Source of the DNA: Rubrivivax sp.
Lineage (GTDB): Bacteria; Pseudomonadota; Gammaproteobacteria; Burkholderiales; Burkholderiaceae_C
Assembly (NCBI GenBank): GCA_019635285.1
Contig: JAHBZS010000017.1
Span: 1 to 64,000, forward strand
DNA length: 64,000 nt
Reading direction: 5' to 3'
Positions 1-10,237 of the stretch are shown here, piece by piece; position 1 is the first letter of the stretch, and each line of letters opens with the position of its first letter. A program made the translations under genes and the position numbers. The notes under the pieces were generated by a model, which worked only from the letters and a program-made list of their open reading frames with translations, did no database searches and was not told the origin of the DNA.

Positions 1-77
1 CCGCCTGGCGCGATGCGCTGAACTCTCGAAGGGGTGGCTGTTGCCGCCGACCGCAAAGCGCCGCGAGCAGTCGCCGT
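1..77. other. left window edge, no gene assigned
   Basis: These 77 bases lie downstream of the exonuclease gene, which ends at 78. They are too short to assign. An ATP-dependent DNA ligase, the usual partner of that exonuclease, could begin beyond the edge, but nothing here shows it. Confidence 0.3.
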
Positions 78-1142
78 TCACGAACCGGGTTCTGCCACCG
101 GCGACGCCAGTTCATCCGCCTCGTCGCCGAAGCGGGTGACGAAGGATTCGGCGCGCAGGCCCTGTTCGCGCAGCCAGCGCACCATCACCGCTTCGTAGCC
201 GTGGGTCACGATGACGCGCTCGGCGCCGGTGGCGCGGATCGCCGACTGCAGCCCGGGCCAGTCGGCATGGTCGCTGAGCACGAAGCCGCGGTCCACGCCC
301 TGGCGACGACGGGCGCCGCGCAGTTGCATCCAGCCGCTGGCGAAGGCGTCGCTGAAGTCACCCAGACGACGCGCCCAGGCGCTGCCGTGCACCGCGGGCG
401 GCGCGATCACCAGGGCGCGCGCCGCGAGCTCGCGCGGCACGGCCTGCGCCACCGCCTGCGTGGGCGGCAATGCGATGCCGGCGGCGCGGTAGACCTCGTT
501 CAGCAGCTCGACGGCCGGGTGCACCAGGATCGGGCCGATGGCCGCGTCCACGCCAGCCAGCACGCGCTGCGCCTTGCCCAGGCTGTAGGCCAGCAGCAGG
601 CTGGGCCGGCCGGCGGCGGCGTTGTGCTGCCACCAGCCGTCGACCTCGGCAAACAGCTCGGCGCGCGGCCGCCAGCGATAGATCGGCAGGCCGAAGGTGG
701 ATTCGGTGATGAAGCAGTGGCAGCGCACGGCCTCGAAGGCGCTGCAGGTGGGGCGCGGCTCGGCGGCACCGCCGACGAAGTAGTCGCCCGAGGCCACCCA
801 GACCTGGCCGCGGTGCTCGATGCGCACCTGGGCCGAGCCCAGCACGTGGCCGGCCGGGTGCAGGCTGACGCGCACCCCGCCTTGCTCGACGCGTTCGCCC
901 CAGGCCAGCGGCTGCAGGCGCACGTCGCCCAGGCGCGCGCGCAGCAGGCCGGCGCCCTCGGCGCTGCACAGGTAGTGGCCATGGCCCGGCCGCGCGTGGT
1001 CGGCATGCGCATGCGTGATCACCGCGCGCGGCACCGGCCGCCAGGGGTCGATGTAGAAGTCGCCCGCCGGGCAATACAGGCCCTGCGGCCGCAGCACCAC
1101 CAGGTCGGCGCCGTGGTCGTCAGTCACCGCGTCGGGCTGCAT
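78..1142 (-). CDS. ligase-associated DNA exonuclease, metallo-beta-lactamase/beta-CASP fold
   Basis: A 354-residue predicted metal-dependent nuclease. The MBL-fold signature HAHADH lies at residues 44-49, a second metal histidine is in GHVLGS near residue 99, and the SDHADW motif typical of beta-CASP nucleases is near residue 293. This family (once annotated as an mRNA 3'-end processing factor) is normally encoded with an ATP-dependent DNA ligase, the Lhr helicase and PdeM as a DNA repair set. Here only PdeM is found, 47 kb away at 48247-48912. The gene is divergent from the DUF805 gene, with 38 bp between the starts. The ATG at 1142 is 6 nt from a CACAAT hexamer, so the transcript may be leaderless. 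Family assignment is firm; the exact substrate is inferred. Confidence 0.85.
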   Translation of the reverse strand: MQPDAVTDDHGADLVVLRPQGLYCPAGDFYIDPWRPVPRAVITHAHADHARPGHGHYLCSAEGAGLLRARLGDVRLQPLAWGERVEQGGVRVSLHPAGHVLGSAQVRIEHRGQVWVASGDYFVGGAAEPRPTCSAFEAVRCHCFITESTFGLPIYRWRPRAELFAEVDGWWQHNAAAGRPSLLLAYSLGKAQRVLAGVDAAIGPILVHPAVELLNEVYRAAGIALPPTQAVAQAVPRELAARALVIAPPAVHGSAWARRLGDFSDAFASGWMQLRGARRRQGVDRGFVLSDHADWPGLQSAIRATGAERVIVTHGYEAVMVRWLREQGLRAESFVTRFGDEADELASPVAEPGS

Positions 1143-1148
1143 CGGCGC

Positions 1149-1154
1149 ATTGTG
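1149..1154 (-). promoter_or_regulatory. possible -10 hexamer of exonuclease gene
   Basis: CACAAT on the minus strand, 6 nt before the ATG at 1142. It matches TATAAT at four positions and would give a leaderless mRNA. No clear -35 is visible. Confidence 0.3.
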
Positions 1155-1168
1155 CCGCCGCGCCGTGG

Positions 1169-1174
1169 AATACT
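1169..1174 (+). promoter_or_regulatory. possible extended -10 of DUF805 gene
   Basis: TGG followed by AATACT, ending 6 nt before the ATG at 1181. The TGn motif fits an extended -10, and the spacing predicts a leaderless transcript. Confidence 0.4.
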
Positions 1175-1180
1175 CGGCGC

Positions 1181-1579
1181 ATGGTTGAGCGCGCCGCAGA
1201 CGACGACCCCTTTGCCGAGGCCATGCCGCCGCGGCGCCTGTTCTTCAGCCTGCGCGGGCGCGTCTCGCGACGGCAGTATTGGCTGTACGGCGTGCTGGCG
1301 CTGGTGGGCGTGGCGCTGGTGGGCCATGCGCTGCTGGGCATCGCGCGCGTGCGCCCGCGCACCGCGGAGCTCATTGTCAACCTGCTGCTGGTCTGGCCGG
1401 CGCTGGCCATATCGGTGAAGCGCTGGCACGACCGCGGCAAGTCCGGCTGGTGGGTGCTGCTGAACCTGGTGCCGGTGGTGGGCTGGCTGTGGGCGCTGAT
1501 CGAGAACGGCTTCCTGCGCGGCACCGACGGGCCCAACCGCTACGGCCCCGACCCGCTGGCCGACGAGCTGCGCGCGTAG
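1181..1579 (+). CDS. DUF805 family inner-membrane protein
   Basis: A 132-residue membrane protein. It has the DUF805 hallmarks: an N-terminal SLRGRVSRRQYW stretch, several hydrophobic segments between residues 35 and 110, and KRWHDRGKSGWW before the last membrane region, ending with a short tail carrying GPNRYGPDP. The function of the family is unknown. It stands alone between a divergent nuclease gene and a convergent clsB. The start ATG sits 6 nt downstream of an extended -10, so no Shine-Dalgarno sequence is expected or seen. Confidence 0.85.
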   Translation: MVERAADDDPFAEAMPPRRLFFSLRGRVSRRQYWLYGVLALVGVALVGHALLGIARVRPRTAELIVNLLLVWPALAISVKRWHDRGKSGWWVLLNLVPVVGWLWALIENGFLRGTDGPNRYGPDPLADELRA

Positions 1580-1593
1580 CCCTGTCACGCAAC

Positions 1594-1661
1594 GTCCTGT
1601 CCCTTCGAGCGGCCGCCGCGGATCCGGCTCCGCCGGTGCGCCGAAGGCCGTAGGGGCAGGG
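1594..1661. repeat. palindromic intergenic repeat, possible bidirectional terminator
   Basis: Lies between the convergent ends of the DUF805 gene and clsB. The outer arms CCTGTCCC (1596-1603) and GGGGCAGG (1653-1660) can pair with one wobble. Inside is the core GCGGATCCGGCTCCGCCGG, shared with repeats at 7572, 27127, 30408 and 34430. It could stop transcription in both directions, but there is no U-tract. Confidence 0.5.
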
Positions 1662-1662
1662 C

Positions 1663-2940
1663 TCAATACCTGCCGGTGATGCCGGCGACGCGCAGGTACA
1701 GGTGCGCGCACCAGGCGACGAAGCGGTTGGACAGCCAGCGCCGCCAGCCTTCGCGCAGCGGCGGCGCGCGCACCTCCTGCGACACGGCCACGGCGGCATC
1801 GAAGCGCTCGCGCAGCAACTGCGCGAAGGCGGCGTCCTGCACCACCGCGTTGGCTTCCAGGTTGAGCAGCAGCGACAGCGGGTCGATGTTGGAGCTGCCG
1901 ACGGTGGCCCAGCGCCCGTCCACCACCGCCACCTTGGCGTGCAGGAAGGCGGGCGTGTATTCGTAGATGCGCACGCCCCGGGCCAGCAGTTCGTCGTACA
2001 GCACGCGCGCGGCCAGCGCCGCCAGCCGGTAGTCGACCTTGCCCTGCATCAGCAGGCGCACCTGCACGCCACGCTGCGCCGCCGCCTGCAGGCTGCGCCT
2101 GAAGGCGCGGCGCGGGTAGAAGTAGGGGCAGGCGATGTCCACGCTGTGCCGCGCGCGGCGCACCGCCTCGATGTAGCTGCGCTCGATGGCGCGCCGTCGC
2201 TTCAGGTTGTCGCGCACGACGAAGGCCACCTGCACCGGCTGCAGCGCGTCCGGCGCCGGCGCCGCGGGCGCCGCCGCGGTGCGCAGCTCGCGCAGCAGCT
2301 GCAGCGTGTCGGCCACCGGCCGCGGGCTGCGCGCCAGCGCACCGACCTCGCTGCGCCATTCGTGGCCCAGGCGCACGCGCGTGCCCAGCGCCTGGGCCAG
2401 CTGCCGCACCTGGGCGACCACCGGGCCGCGCAGTGCCACCGCGAAGTCCAGGCGCGGCTGGTCGCTGCGGCCGTGGATCAGGTCGTTGCGGTCATCGAGG
2501 ATGTTGATGCCGCCGACGAAGGCCACTTCGTCGTCGACGACGCACAGCTTGTGGTGCAGGCGACGCAGCTGCGCCGGCTGCAGCCACGCCGACCAGCGCT
2601 CCAGCGGACGGAAGACATCGAAGCTGAGCCCCTCCACGGCCAGCCCGCGGCGCAGGCGGGCGAGCGCCAGGCGCGAGCCGAAGCCGTCGACCAGCACCTG
2701 CACGGCGACGCCGCGCCGCGCGGCGTTGCCCAGCGCCTCGGCGATGGCCCGCCCCGCCTCGTCGTCGTGGAAGATGTAGGTGGCCAGCCAGATGCCACGG
2801 TGTGCGCCGTCGATCGCCCGCAACATCGCCGGGAAGAGCTCGTCGCCGCCCTGCAGCAGCTGCACACGATTGCCGCCGACGAAGGCCGCGGCCCCCGGCG
2901 ACGGGTCGGCGTCGGCGTGCACAGGGTCCGAAAGGCTCAC
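1663..2940 (-). CDS. clsB: cardiolipin synthase B, phospholipase D superfamily
   Basis: A 425-residue protein with two HKD motifs: H129-x-K131-x4-D136 (HHKLCVVD) followed by GGIN, and HAKVAVVD near residue 333 followed by GSSN. Two HKD motifs in one chain of this length, without N-terminal membrane helices, point to the ClsB type, which makes cardiolipin at the inner membrane from phosphatidylglycerol. It is the last gene of a minus-strand run nudB, EEP protein, clsB, with only 4 nt after the preceding stop. The region around residues 225-245 is Ala/Pro-rich. ATG at 2940 is taken as the start. Confidence 0.88.
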   Translation of the reverse strand: MSLSDPVHADADPSPGAAAFVGGNRVQLLQGGDELFPAMLRAIDGAHRGIWLATYIFHDDEAGRAIAEALGNAARRGVAVQVLVDGFGSRLALARLRRGLAVEGLSFDVFRPLERWSAWLQPAQLRRLHHKLCVVDDEVAFVGGINILDDRNDLIHGRSDQPRLDFAVALRGPVVAQVRQLAQALGTRVRLGHEWRSEVGALARSPRPVADTLQLLRELRTAAAPAAPAPDALQPVQVAFVVRDNLKRRRAIERSYIEAVRRARHSVDIACPYFYPRRAFRRSLQAAAQRGVQVRLLMQGKVDYRLAALAARVLYDELLARGVRIYEYTPAFLHAKVAVVDGRWATVGSSNIDPLSLLLNLEANAVVQDAAFAQLLRERFDAAVAVSQEVRAPPLREGWRRWLSNRFVAWCAHLYLRVAGITGRY

Positions 2941-2944
2941 TGCA

Positions 2945-3751
2945 CTACGGTCGGTGCAGCTCCGCGAGCAGCGGCAGGTGGTCCGACATGCGTGCCCACG
3001 CGGTGCCGCGCGGCACCGCGGTCGAGCGGCAGGCCAGGCCGCGCGTGTAGATGCGGTCCATCGAAAACACCGGCACGCGCGACGGGAAGGTCAACCCCTG
3101 CGCCAGCGACGCCGACGGCGAGCGGGCGCGTTGCAGGCCCAGCTCCTGCATCGGCGCGTCCAGCTTCTCGCCCCAGTCGTTGAAGTCGCCGGCGACCACC
3201 AGCAGCTCGTCGCGCGGCACCGTGGCCGCCAGGAAGTCGGCCAGGCGCTGCACCTGGCGGACCCGGCTGCGGTGCGCCAGGCCGAAGTGCACCACCACCG
3301 CATGCAGCGGCTGGTCGTTCCAGCGCACCGGCACGTGCAGCAGGCCGCGCTGCTCGAAGCGGTGGTCGCTGACGTCGTGGTGCCCGATCTCGCCCAGCGG
3401 CCAGCGCGACAGCAGCGCGTTGCCGTGCTCGCCATGTCGCGTGAAGGCATTGGTGCGGTAGGCCACGTCGTAGCCCTCGGGGGCGAGAAACTCCGCCTGG
3501 CCACCGTCCGGCCAGCCGAACCAGGTGCGCTGAAAGTGGCGCTCCTCGCGCTTGTGGAACAGGCGCACCTCCTGCAGGAACACCAGGTCGGCGTCCAGCG
3601 CCTCCACGCCCAGGCCCAGGTTGTGGATCTCCAGCCGCTTGCGCGGCCCGACGCCCCGCACGCCCTTGTGGATGTTGTAGGTGGCCACGCGCAAGGTCGC
3701 CAGGTCGAGCTGCGCGGAAGCGGCGAAGCCGGGGGACGCGTAGGGGTTCAT
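2945..3751 (-). CDS. endonuclease/exonuclease/phosphatase family protein
   Basis: A 268-residue protein of the EEP fold (DNase I/exonuclease III-like hydrolases). Visible motifs are VATYNIHKG near residue 22, VFLQEV with the metal-binding Glu, VAGDFNDW in the C-terminal half and a terminal SDHLP. The start ATG at 3751 overlaps the nudB stop as ATGA, so the two are translationally coupled; this rules out a much longer in-frame extension upstream. It sits between nudB and clsB, a grouping I recognise from other Burkholderiales. Substrate unknown: a nuclease, a phosphatase or a phospholipid-related role are all possible. Confidence 0.85.
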   Translation of the reverse strand: MNPYASPGFAASAQLDLATLRVATYNIHKGVRGVGPRKRLEIHNLGLGVEALDADLVFLQEVRLFHKREERHFQRTWFGWPDGGQAEFLAPEGYDVAYRTNAFTRHGEHGNALLSRWPLGEIGHHDVSDHRFEQRGLLHVPVRWNDQPLHAVVVHFGLAHRSRVRQVQRLADFLAATVPRDELLVVAGDFNDWGEKLDAPMQELGLQRARSPSASLAQGLTFPSRVPVFSMDRIYTRGLACRSTAVPRGTAWARMSDHLPLLAELHRP

Positions 3752-4233
3752 GGCGCCGGCGCGAAGTGCGGCAGCTGCAGGATGGCTTCGGCGTTGCTGG
3801 GCGAGAAGCAGCGGTCTGCCGCCTCGCGCCACGGCCACCAGGCGAAGCGCAGGTGTTCGCGCGGGTTCAGGCGCACCGGCGTGCCCGCGGGCACGGTCAG
3901 CCCGAACACGTGCTCGGTGTTGTGCGTCACGCCCGGCGCATAGCGGTGGCGCCACACCGGATAGATCTCGTAGACATTGCGCAGCCCCCAGTCGCGCAGC
4001 GCCGCGGCCGGCACGCCGGCGCTGCCGATGCGGATGCCGGTCTCTTCTTCGACCTCGCGCACGCAGGTGCGCGTCAGGGCCTCGTCCGGCGTGTCCTTGG
4101 AGCCGGTCACGCTCTGCCAGTAGCCGGGCTTGTCGGCGCGCTCGATGAGCAACACCTGCCGGTCCGGCGTGTGGATGACGACGAGCACCGACTCGGGGAT
4201 CTTCGGCGGCCGCGGGCGCACATCGTCGCTCAT
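3748..4233 (-). CDS. nudB: dihydroneopterin triphosphate diphosphatase (Nudix)
   Basis: A 161-residue Nudix hydrolase. The Nudix box runs from GSKDTPDEA to REVEEETGI, with the REXXEE core. The N-terminus KIPESVLVVIHT and the GYWQSVTGSKD segment are typical of NudB, which removes pyrophosphate from dihydroneopterin triphosphate in folate synthesis. ATG at 4233 is preferred over 4245 because a TATGCT hexamer lies 7 nt upstream. Its stop overlaps the next start as ATGA. In most relatives this gene follows aspS; here it is about 9 kb away in the opposite orientation. Confidence 0.87.
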   Translation of the reverse strand: MSDDVRPRPPKIPESVLVVIHTPDRQVLLIERADKPGYWQSVTGSKDTPDEALTRTCVREVEEETGIRIGSAGVPAAALRDWGLRNVYEIYPVWRHRYAPGVTHNTEHVFGLTVPAGTPVRLNPREHLRFAWWPWREAADRCFSPSNAEAILQLPHFAPAP

Positions 4234-4240
4234 GCCGCGC

Positions 4241-4246
4241 AGCATA
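4241..4246 (-). promoter_or_regulatory. possible -10 hexamer of nudB
   Basis: TATGCT on the minus strand, 7 nt before the nudB ATG at 4233, which would make the mRNA leaderless. It falls in the short gap after ugd. Confidence 0.3.
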
Positions 4247-4256
4247 GCGCGCCGAT

Positions 4257-5591
<1,335 letters not shown>

Positions 5592-5601
5592 TCGACGCTC
5601 C

Positions 5602-6474
5602 TCATTCCTTGAGCAGCTTCATCAGGTACTGCCCGTAGCCGTTCTTCAGGTACGGCGCGGCCAGCTGTTCCAGCCGGGCCGCGTCGATCCAGCCGGAACG
5701 GTAGGCGATCTCTTCCGGGCAGGCCACCTTCAGGCCCTGGCGCCGCTCGAGCGTGGCGATGAACTGGCCGGCTTCGAGCAGGCTGTCGTGCGTGCCAGTG
5801 TCGAGCCACGCATAGCCGCGCGTCATGATTTTCACATCCAGCTGCCCCCGCGCCAGGTACCGCGCGTTCAGGTCGGTGATCTCCAGCTCGCCGCGCGCGC
5901 TGGGCTTCAGCCCGGCCGCCAGGTCGCAGACCTGTGCGTCGTAGAAGTACAGACCCGTGACCGCGTACTGGCTGCGCGGCGACTTGGGCTTCTCCTCGAT
6001 GCTCAGCGCGCGATAGCCCGCGTCGAACTCGACCACCCCGTAGCGCTCGGGGTCCTGCACGTGATAGGCGAAGACGGTGGCACCCGAAGCCTTGGCCGCG
6101 GCTTCGCGCAGCAGCCTGGCCAGTTCGTGGCCGTAGAAGATGTTGTCGCCCAGCACCAGCGCGCTGGGCTGCTGCCCGACGAAGCTGCGGCCCAGGATGA
6201 AGGCCTGCGCCAGGCCGTCCGGACTGGGCTGCACGCAGTAGCTGAGGTTCAGCCCCCAGCGCGTGCCGTCGCCCAGCAGTTCGGCGAAACGCGGCGTGTC
6301 CTGCGGCGTGCTGATGACCAGGATGTCGCGGATGCCGGCCAGCATCAGCGTGCTCAACGGGTAGTAGACCATCGGCTTGTCGTACACCGGCAGCAGCTGC
6401 TTGCTCACGGCCAGCGTGGCCGGATGCAGCCGCGTGCCCGATCCGCCCGCGAGGATGATGCCCCGGCGCGTCAT
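5602..6474 (-). CDS. rfbA: glucose-1-phosphate thymidylyltransferase
   Basis: A 290-residue nucleotidyltransferase that makes dTDP-glucose from glucose-1-phosphate and dTTP. The signature [11 protein letters not shown] is near the N-terminus, followed by [20 protein letters not shown] and EEKPKSP are further family motifs. The ATG at 6474 overlaps the rfbB stop as ATGA, which excludes the longer upstream frame. rfbA and rfbB supply dTDP-4-keto-6-deoxyglucose; rfbC and rfbD, needed for dTDP-rhamnose, are not in this window. Confidence 0.93.
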   Translation of the reverse strand: MTRRGIILAGGSGTRLHPATLAVSKQLLPVYDKPMVYYPLSTLMLAGIRDILVISTPQDTPRFAELLGDGTRWGLNLSYCVQPSPDGLAQAFILGRSFVGQQPSALVLGDNIFYGHELARLLREAAAKASGATVFAYHVQDPERYGVVEFDAGYRALSIEEKPKSPRSQYAVTGLYFYDAQVCDLAAGLKPSARGELEITDLNARYLARGQLDVKIMTRGYAWLDTGTHDSLLEAGQFIATLERRQGLKVACPEEIAYRSGWIDAARLEQLAAPYLKNGYGQYLMKLLKE

Positions 6475-7535
6475 CGCGCGGACCCCGTGTAGTGCTGGGC
6501 GACCCAGTCCCGATAGCTGCCGCTTTGCACGCGCTGCACCCAGGCATCGTTCTGCAGATACCACTGCACGGTCTTGCGGATGCCGCTCTCGAAGCTTTCC
6601 GCGGGGCGCCAGCCGAGCTCGCGCTCGATCTTGCGGGCGTCGATCGCATAGCGGCGGTCGTGCCCGGGGCGGTCGGTGACAAACTGGATCAGCCGCCGAT
6701 GCGGCCCCGCCGGGTCGGGACGCAGTTCATCGAGCAACGCACAGATCGCCTCGACGATCTCGCGGTTGGTGCGCTCGTTCCAGCCGCCGACGTTGTAGGT
6801 CTGGCCGGGCTGGCCGCGCTCCAGCACCAGGCGGATGGCGCTGCAGTGGTCCTTGACGTAAAGCCAGTCGCGCACGTTCAGCCCGTCGCCGTAGATCGGC
6901 AGCGCCTTGCCCGCCAGCGCGTTGACGATCATCAGCGGGATCAGCTTCTCGGGGAAATGGAAGGGGCCGTAGTTGTTGGAACAGTTCGTCGTCAGCACCG
7001 GCAGGCCATAGGTATGGTGCCAGGCGCGCACCAGATGGTCGCTGGCCGCCTTGCTGGCCGAATACGGGCTGTTCGGCTGGTACAGATGCGTCTCGGTGAA
7101 GGCCGGCGCGTCGGGCGCGAGGCTGCCATAGACCTCGTCGGTGGAGACGTGATGGAAGCGGAAGGCCGCCTTGGCGCCGTCGTCCAGCCCATTCCAGTAG
7201 CCGCGCGCCGCCTCCAGCAGCGTGAAGCTGCCTTCCACGTTGGTGCGGATGAAGGCCGCCGGGCCGTGGATGCTGCGGTCGACGTGGCTCTCGGCGGCAA
7301 AATGCAGCAGCGCACGCGGCCGGTACTCGGCCAGCAGCCGGTCGAGCAGCGCGCGGTCGCGGATGTCGCCGTGCACGAACACATGGCGCGCATCGCCGTC
7401 GAGCGCCGCCAGGTTCTCCATGTTGCCGGCATAGGTCAGCGCATCGAGGTTCAGCAGCGGCTCGTCGTGACTGGCCAGCCAGTCCAGGACGAAATTGCTG
7501 CCGATGAAGCCGGCGCCGCCGGTGACGAGGATCAT
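6471..7535 (-). CDS. rfbB: dTDP-glucose 4,6-dehydratase
   Basis: A 354-residue short-chain dehydrogenase-type enzyme. It shows the NAD-binding motif [11 protein letters not shown] at residues 5-15, STDEVYG around residue 131, the catalytic YSASK near residue 158, and [12 protein letters not shown] typical of RmlB. It converts dTDP-glucose to dTDP-4-keto-6-deoxyglucose. It is coupled to rfbA by an ATGA overlap. The gap upstream (7536-7659) holds a palindromic repeat and separates it from manC. Confidence 0.93.
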   Translation of the reverse strand: MILVTGGAGFIGSNFVLDWLASHDEPLLNLDALTYAGNMENLAALDGDARHVFVHGDIRDRALLDRLLAEYRPRALLHFAAESHVDRSIHGPAAFIRTNVEGSFTLLEAARGYWNGLDDGAKAAFRFHHVSTDEVYGSLAPDAPAFTETHLYQPNSPYSASKAASDHLVRAWHHTYGLPVLTTNCSNNYGPFHFPEKLIPLMIVNALAGKALPIYGDGLNVRDWLYVKDHCSAIRLVLERGQPGQTYNVGGWNERTNREIVEAICALLDELRPDPAGPHRRLIQFVTDRPGHDRRYAIDARKIERELGWRPAESFESGIRKTVQWYLQNDAWVQRVQSGSYRDWVAQHYTGSAR

Positions 7536-7571
7536 GAGGTCTGCGTGTCAGTTGTGCGTGGCCACGCCGAT

Positions 7572-7640
7572 CGCGCGGCCGCCGCGGACCCGGACTTGCC
7601 GGTCCGCCAGCCGTACGCGCCAAGGAAGGCGCGCCAGGCG
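7572..7640. repeat. palindromic intergenic repeat
   Basis: Member of a dispersed family. The core GCCGCGGACCCGGACTTGCC, continuing GGTCC, resembles the cores at 1618, 30430 and 34448. It is followed by a GGCGCGCCAGGCGCG palindrome. It occupies most of the 124-bp manC-rfbB gap. Confidence 0.45.
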
Positions 7641-7659
7641 CGTAAGGCCGGGGGTCATC

Positions 7660-9105
7660 TCACCCGCGGCCATAGTGGTCTTCGAAGCGCACGATGTCGT
7701 CTTCGCCCAGGTAGCTGCCGGACTGCACCTCGATGATCTCCAGCGGCACCTTGCCCGGATTGGCCAGCCGGTGCACCTGGCCCAGCGGGATGTAGGTGCT
7801 CTGGTTCTCGCTGAGCAGCGTGACCTGGTCGCCGTTGGTCACCTCGGCCGTGCCGGAGACGACGATCCAGTGCTCGGCGCGGTGGTGGTGCTTTTGCAGG
7901 CTCAAGGACGCGCCGGGCTTGACCATGATGCGCTTGACCTGGAAGCGCGGGCCGGAGTCGATGCTGTCGTACCAGCCCCAGGGCCGGTGCACCTGGCGGT
8001 GCATCGTGGGCTCGCTGCGCCCGGCCTGCTGCAGTGTGCCGACGATGTGCTTGACGTCCTGGCTGCGCGAGCGGTCGGCCACCAGCACCGCGTCGGGCGT
8101 CTCGACGACGACCACGTCGCGCAGGCCGATGACGCCGACCAGGCGGCTGCCGGCATGCACCAGCGTGTCCTGCGTGTCGCTGAGCACGGCGTCGCCGCGG
8201 GTCACGTTGCCGGCGGCGTCCTTGCTGCCGACCTGCCACACCGCATCCCAGGCGCCCAGGTCGGACCAGCCCGCGTCCAGCGGCACCATGCGGATGTCGA
8301 AGTCCGCCGCGTCGGGGCATTTCTCCATCACCGCATAGTCCACCGACTCGGCCGGGATGGCCTCGAAGGCAGCGCGGTCCGGGCGCACGAAGCTGGCGTC
8401 GACGCTGCGTCCGTCCCAGGCGGCGCGCGTGGCCGCCAGGATGTCGGGCCGGAAGCGGCCCAGGGCCTGCAGCCACACCGACGCACGCACCACGAACATG
8501 CCGCTGTTCCAGTAGTAGCCGCCTTCGTCGAGATAGCGCTGCGCCGTGGCGGGATCGGGCTTCTCGACGAAGCGCGCCACTTTCATCTCGCCCTGCGGGG
8601 CGGGTTCGCAACGGATGTAGCCGTAGCCGGTCTCCGGCCGGTCCGGCGCCACGCCGAGGATCACGAAGGCGCCGCCCGCGGCCGCACGCACCGCGCGCTG
8701 CAGCGAGGCGGTAAAGGCCTCCTCGTCGGCGATGCTCTGGTCGGCCGGCGTGACCACCAGCACCGGGTCGCGCCCTGGCTGCGTGCCGTGCAAGGCCGCC
8801 AGCGTCATCGCCGGCGCGGTGTTGCGCCCCACCGGCTCGAGCAGCACGCTGGTCGGGGGCAGCTTCAGCCCGCCCAGCTGGTCCAGCGCCAGGAAGCGAT
8901 GCTCTTCGTTGCCGACCACGCACAGGCCGCTCACGCGGATGTCGGGGGCCGCCAGGGCCTGCAGGCGCAGCGCCGCCTGCTGGAACAGGCTGTGCTTGCC
9001 ATGCAGCGCGAGAAACTGCTTGGGATAGCCAGAGCGCGACAAGGGCCACAGCCGCGTGCCGCTGCCGCCGGCAATGATGACGGGTAGAAGGTCGATCGGG
9101 GTCAT
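7660..9105 (-). CDS. manC: mannose-1-phosphate guanylyltransferase / mannose-6-phosphate isomerase
   Basis: A 481-residue bifunctional enzyme of the ManC/AlgA/CpsB type. The N-terminal guanylyltransferase carries GGSGTRLWPLSRSGYPKQF at residues 13-31 and VVTPADQ. The C-terminal cupin-type phosphomannose isomerase domain begins around residue 355 with RPWGWYD and continues with HHHRAEHWIVVSG. It provides GDP-mannose for polysaccharide synthesis. It lies 9 nt after galE and is probably co-transcribed with it. Confidence 0.92.
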   Translation of the reverse strand: MTPIDLLPVIIAGGSGTRLWPLSRSGYPKQFLALHGKHSLFQQAALRLQALAAPDIRVSGLCVVGNEEHRFLALDQLGGLKLPPTSVLLEPVGRNTAPAMTLAALHGTQPGRDPVLVVTPADQSIADEEAFTASLQRAVRAAAGGAFVILGVAPDRPETGYGYIRCEPAPQGEMKVARFVEKPDPATAQRYLDEGGYYWNSGMFVVRASVWLQALGRFRPDILAATRAAWDGRSVDASFVRPDRAAFEAIPAESVDYAVMEKCPDAADFDIRMVPLDAGWSDLGAWDAVWQVGSKDAAGNVTRGDAVLSDTQDTLVHAGSRLVGVIGLRDVVVVETPDAVLVADRSRSQDVKHIVGTLQQAGRSEPTMHRQVHRPWGWYDSIDSGPRFQVKRIMVKPGASLSLQKHHHRAEHWIVVSGTAEVTNGDQVTLLSENQSTYIPLGQVHRLANPGKVPLEIIEVQSGSYLGEDDIVRFEDHYGRG

Positions 9106-9114
9106 CGAAGAAGT

Positions 9115-10152
9115 CTAGACGAGCGCTGGCGCGTCGTCGAAGCCGTGGGGGTTCATGCGCTGCCAGCGCCAGCTGTCGGCGCACATGCGGTCCAGGTCCA
9201 GCGCGGCGCGCCAGCCGAGCAGCTGTGCCGCCCGCGTCGGGTCGGCATAACAGGCGGCCACGTCGCCGGGGCGGCGCGGCACGACCTCGAAAGGGATCTC
9301 GCGGCCGCTGGCGCGCGCATAGGCGCGCACCACCTCGAGCACGCTGTAGCCGCGGCCGGTGCCCAGGTTGACGGTCAGCGATTGGCCGGCATCGACCAGG
9401 TGGCGCAGCGCCGCGACGTGGCCCTCGGCCAGGTCGCAGACATGGATGTAGTCGCGCACGCCGGTGCCGTCGGCGGTGTCGTAGTCGTCGCCGTAGATCT
9501 GCAGTTTGGCCAGGCGCCCGATGGCCACCTGGGCCACGTAGGGCATCAGGTTGTTCGGCGTGCCGCGCGGGTCCTCGCCGATCAGGCCGCTGTCGTGCGC
9601 GCCGACCGGGTTGAAGTAGCGCAGCGTGGCCACCGCCCACTGCGGGTCGCTGGCCACCAGGTCGCGCAGCAGCGTCTCGCCCATCAGCTTGGTCTGGCCG
9701 TAGGGGTTGGTGGCCGACAGCGCGGCGTCCTCGGCGATGGGCAGACGCTCGGGCACGCCGTAGACCGTCGCGCTGGAGCTGAACACCATGCGCCGGCAGC
9801 CGGCCGCCTGCATCACCTCGCACAGCTGGAACAGGCCGCCCAGGTTGTTGGCGTAGTAGTCCAGCGGCCGCGCCACCGATTCGCCGACCGACTTGCGGGC
9901 CGCAAAATGCACCACGGCCTCGGGCGCGTGGCGCTCGAAAAGCCGGTGCAACGCCGCCCGGTCGCGCACGTCGGCACGCTCGAACACCGGCACGGCGCCC
10001 GACAGGCGCTCGAGCCGCTTCAGCACCTCGGGCGAGCTGTTGGAGAAGTCGTCCAGGCCGACCACGGCCCAGCCCGCGGCCTGCAAAGCCAGCCAGGTGT
10101 GTGATGCGATGTAGCCGGTGGCGCCGGTCAGCAGCACGGTGCGCCGCTTCAC
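9115..10152 (-). CDS. galE: UDP-glucose 4-epimerase
   Basis: A 345-residue epimerase interconverting UDP-glucose and UDP-galactose. The NAD motif reads TGATGYIAS, so the third glycine of GxxGxxG is alanine; I have seen this variant in other betaproteobacterial GalE proteins. The catalytic YGQTK and the SSSATVYG strand are intact. The start is GTG at 10152, with GGAGG about 10 nt upstream. It heads the minus-strand sugar-nucleotide operon galE-manC-rfbB-rfbA-ugd and is divergent from ubiJ. Confidence 0.92.
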   Translation of the reverse strand: MKRRTVLLTGATGYIASHTWLALQAAGWAVVGLDDFSNSSPEVLKRLERLSGAVPVFERADVRDRAALHRLFERHAPEAVVHFAARKSVGESVARPLDYYANNLGGLFQLCEVMQAAGCRRMVFSSSATVYGVPERLPIAEDAALSATNPYGQTKLMGETLLRDLVASDPQWAVATLRYFNPVGAHDSGLIGEDPRGTPNNLMPYVAQVAIGRLAKLQIYGDDYDTADGTGVRDYIHVCDLAEGHVAALRHLVDAGQSLTVNLGTGRGYSVLEVVRAYARASGREIPFEVVPRRPGDVAACYADPTRAAQLLGWRAALDLDRMCADSWRWQRMNPHGFDDAPALV

Positions 10153-10225
10153 TGTGCGGATCCTCCAGGGTGTTCGGGCTGCCGATGCTACCCGGCACCA
10201 GGCCGAGGCCGCGGATAGCGGTCCC

Positions 10226-10231
10226 TACAAT
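10226..10231 (+). promoter_or_regulatory. -10 hexamer of the ubiJ-ubiB operon
   Basis: TACAAT, 6 nt before the ubiJ ATG at 10238. It predicts transcription starting at or next to the A of the start codon, that is, a leaderless mRNA. Confidence 0.5.
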
Positions 10232-10237
10232 CGCACG

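Noticed and set aside
1590-1606. GTCCTGTCCC near 1594 as a second MITE end
   Set aside because: The match to the element terminus stops after 10 bases and there is no partner repeat or CTAG.
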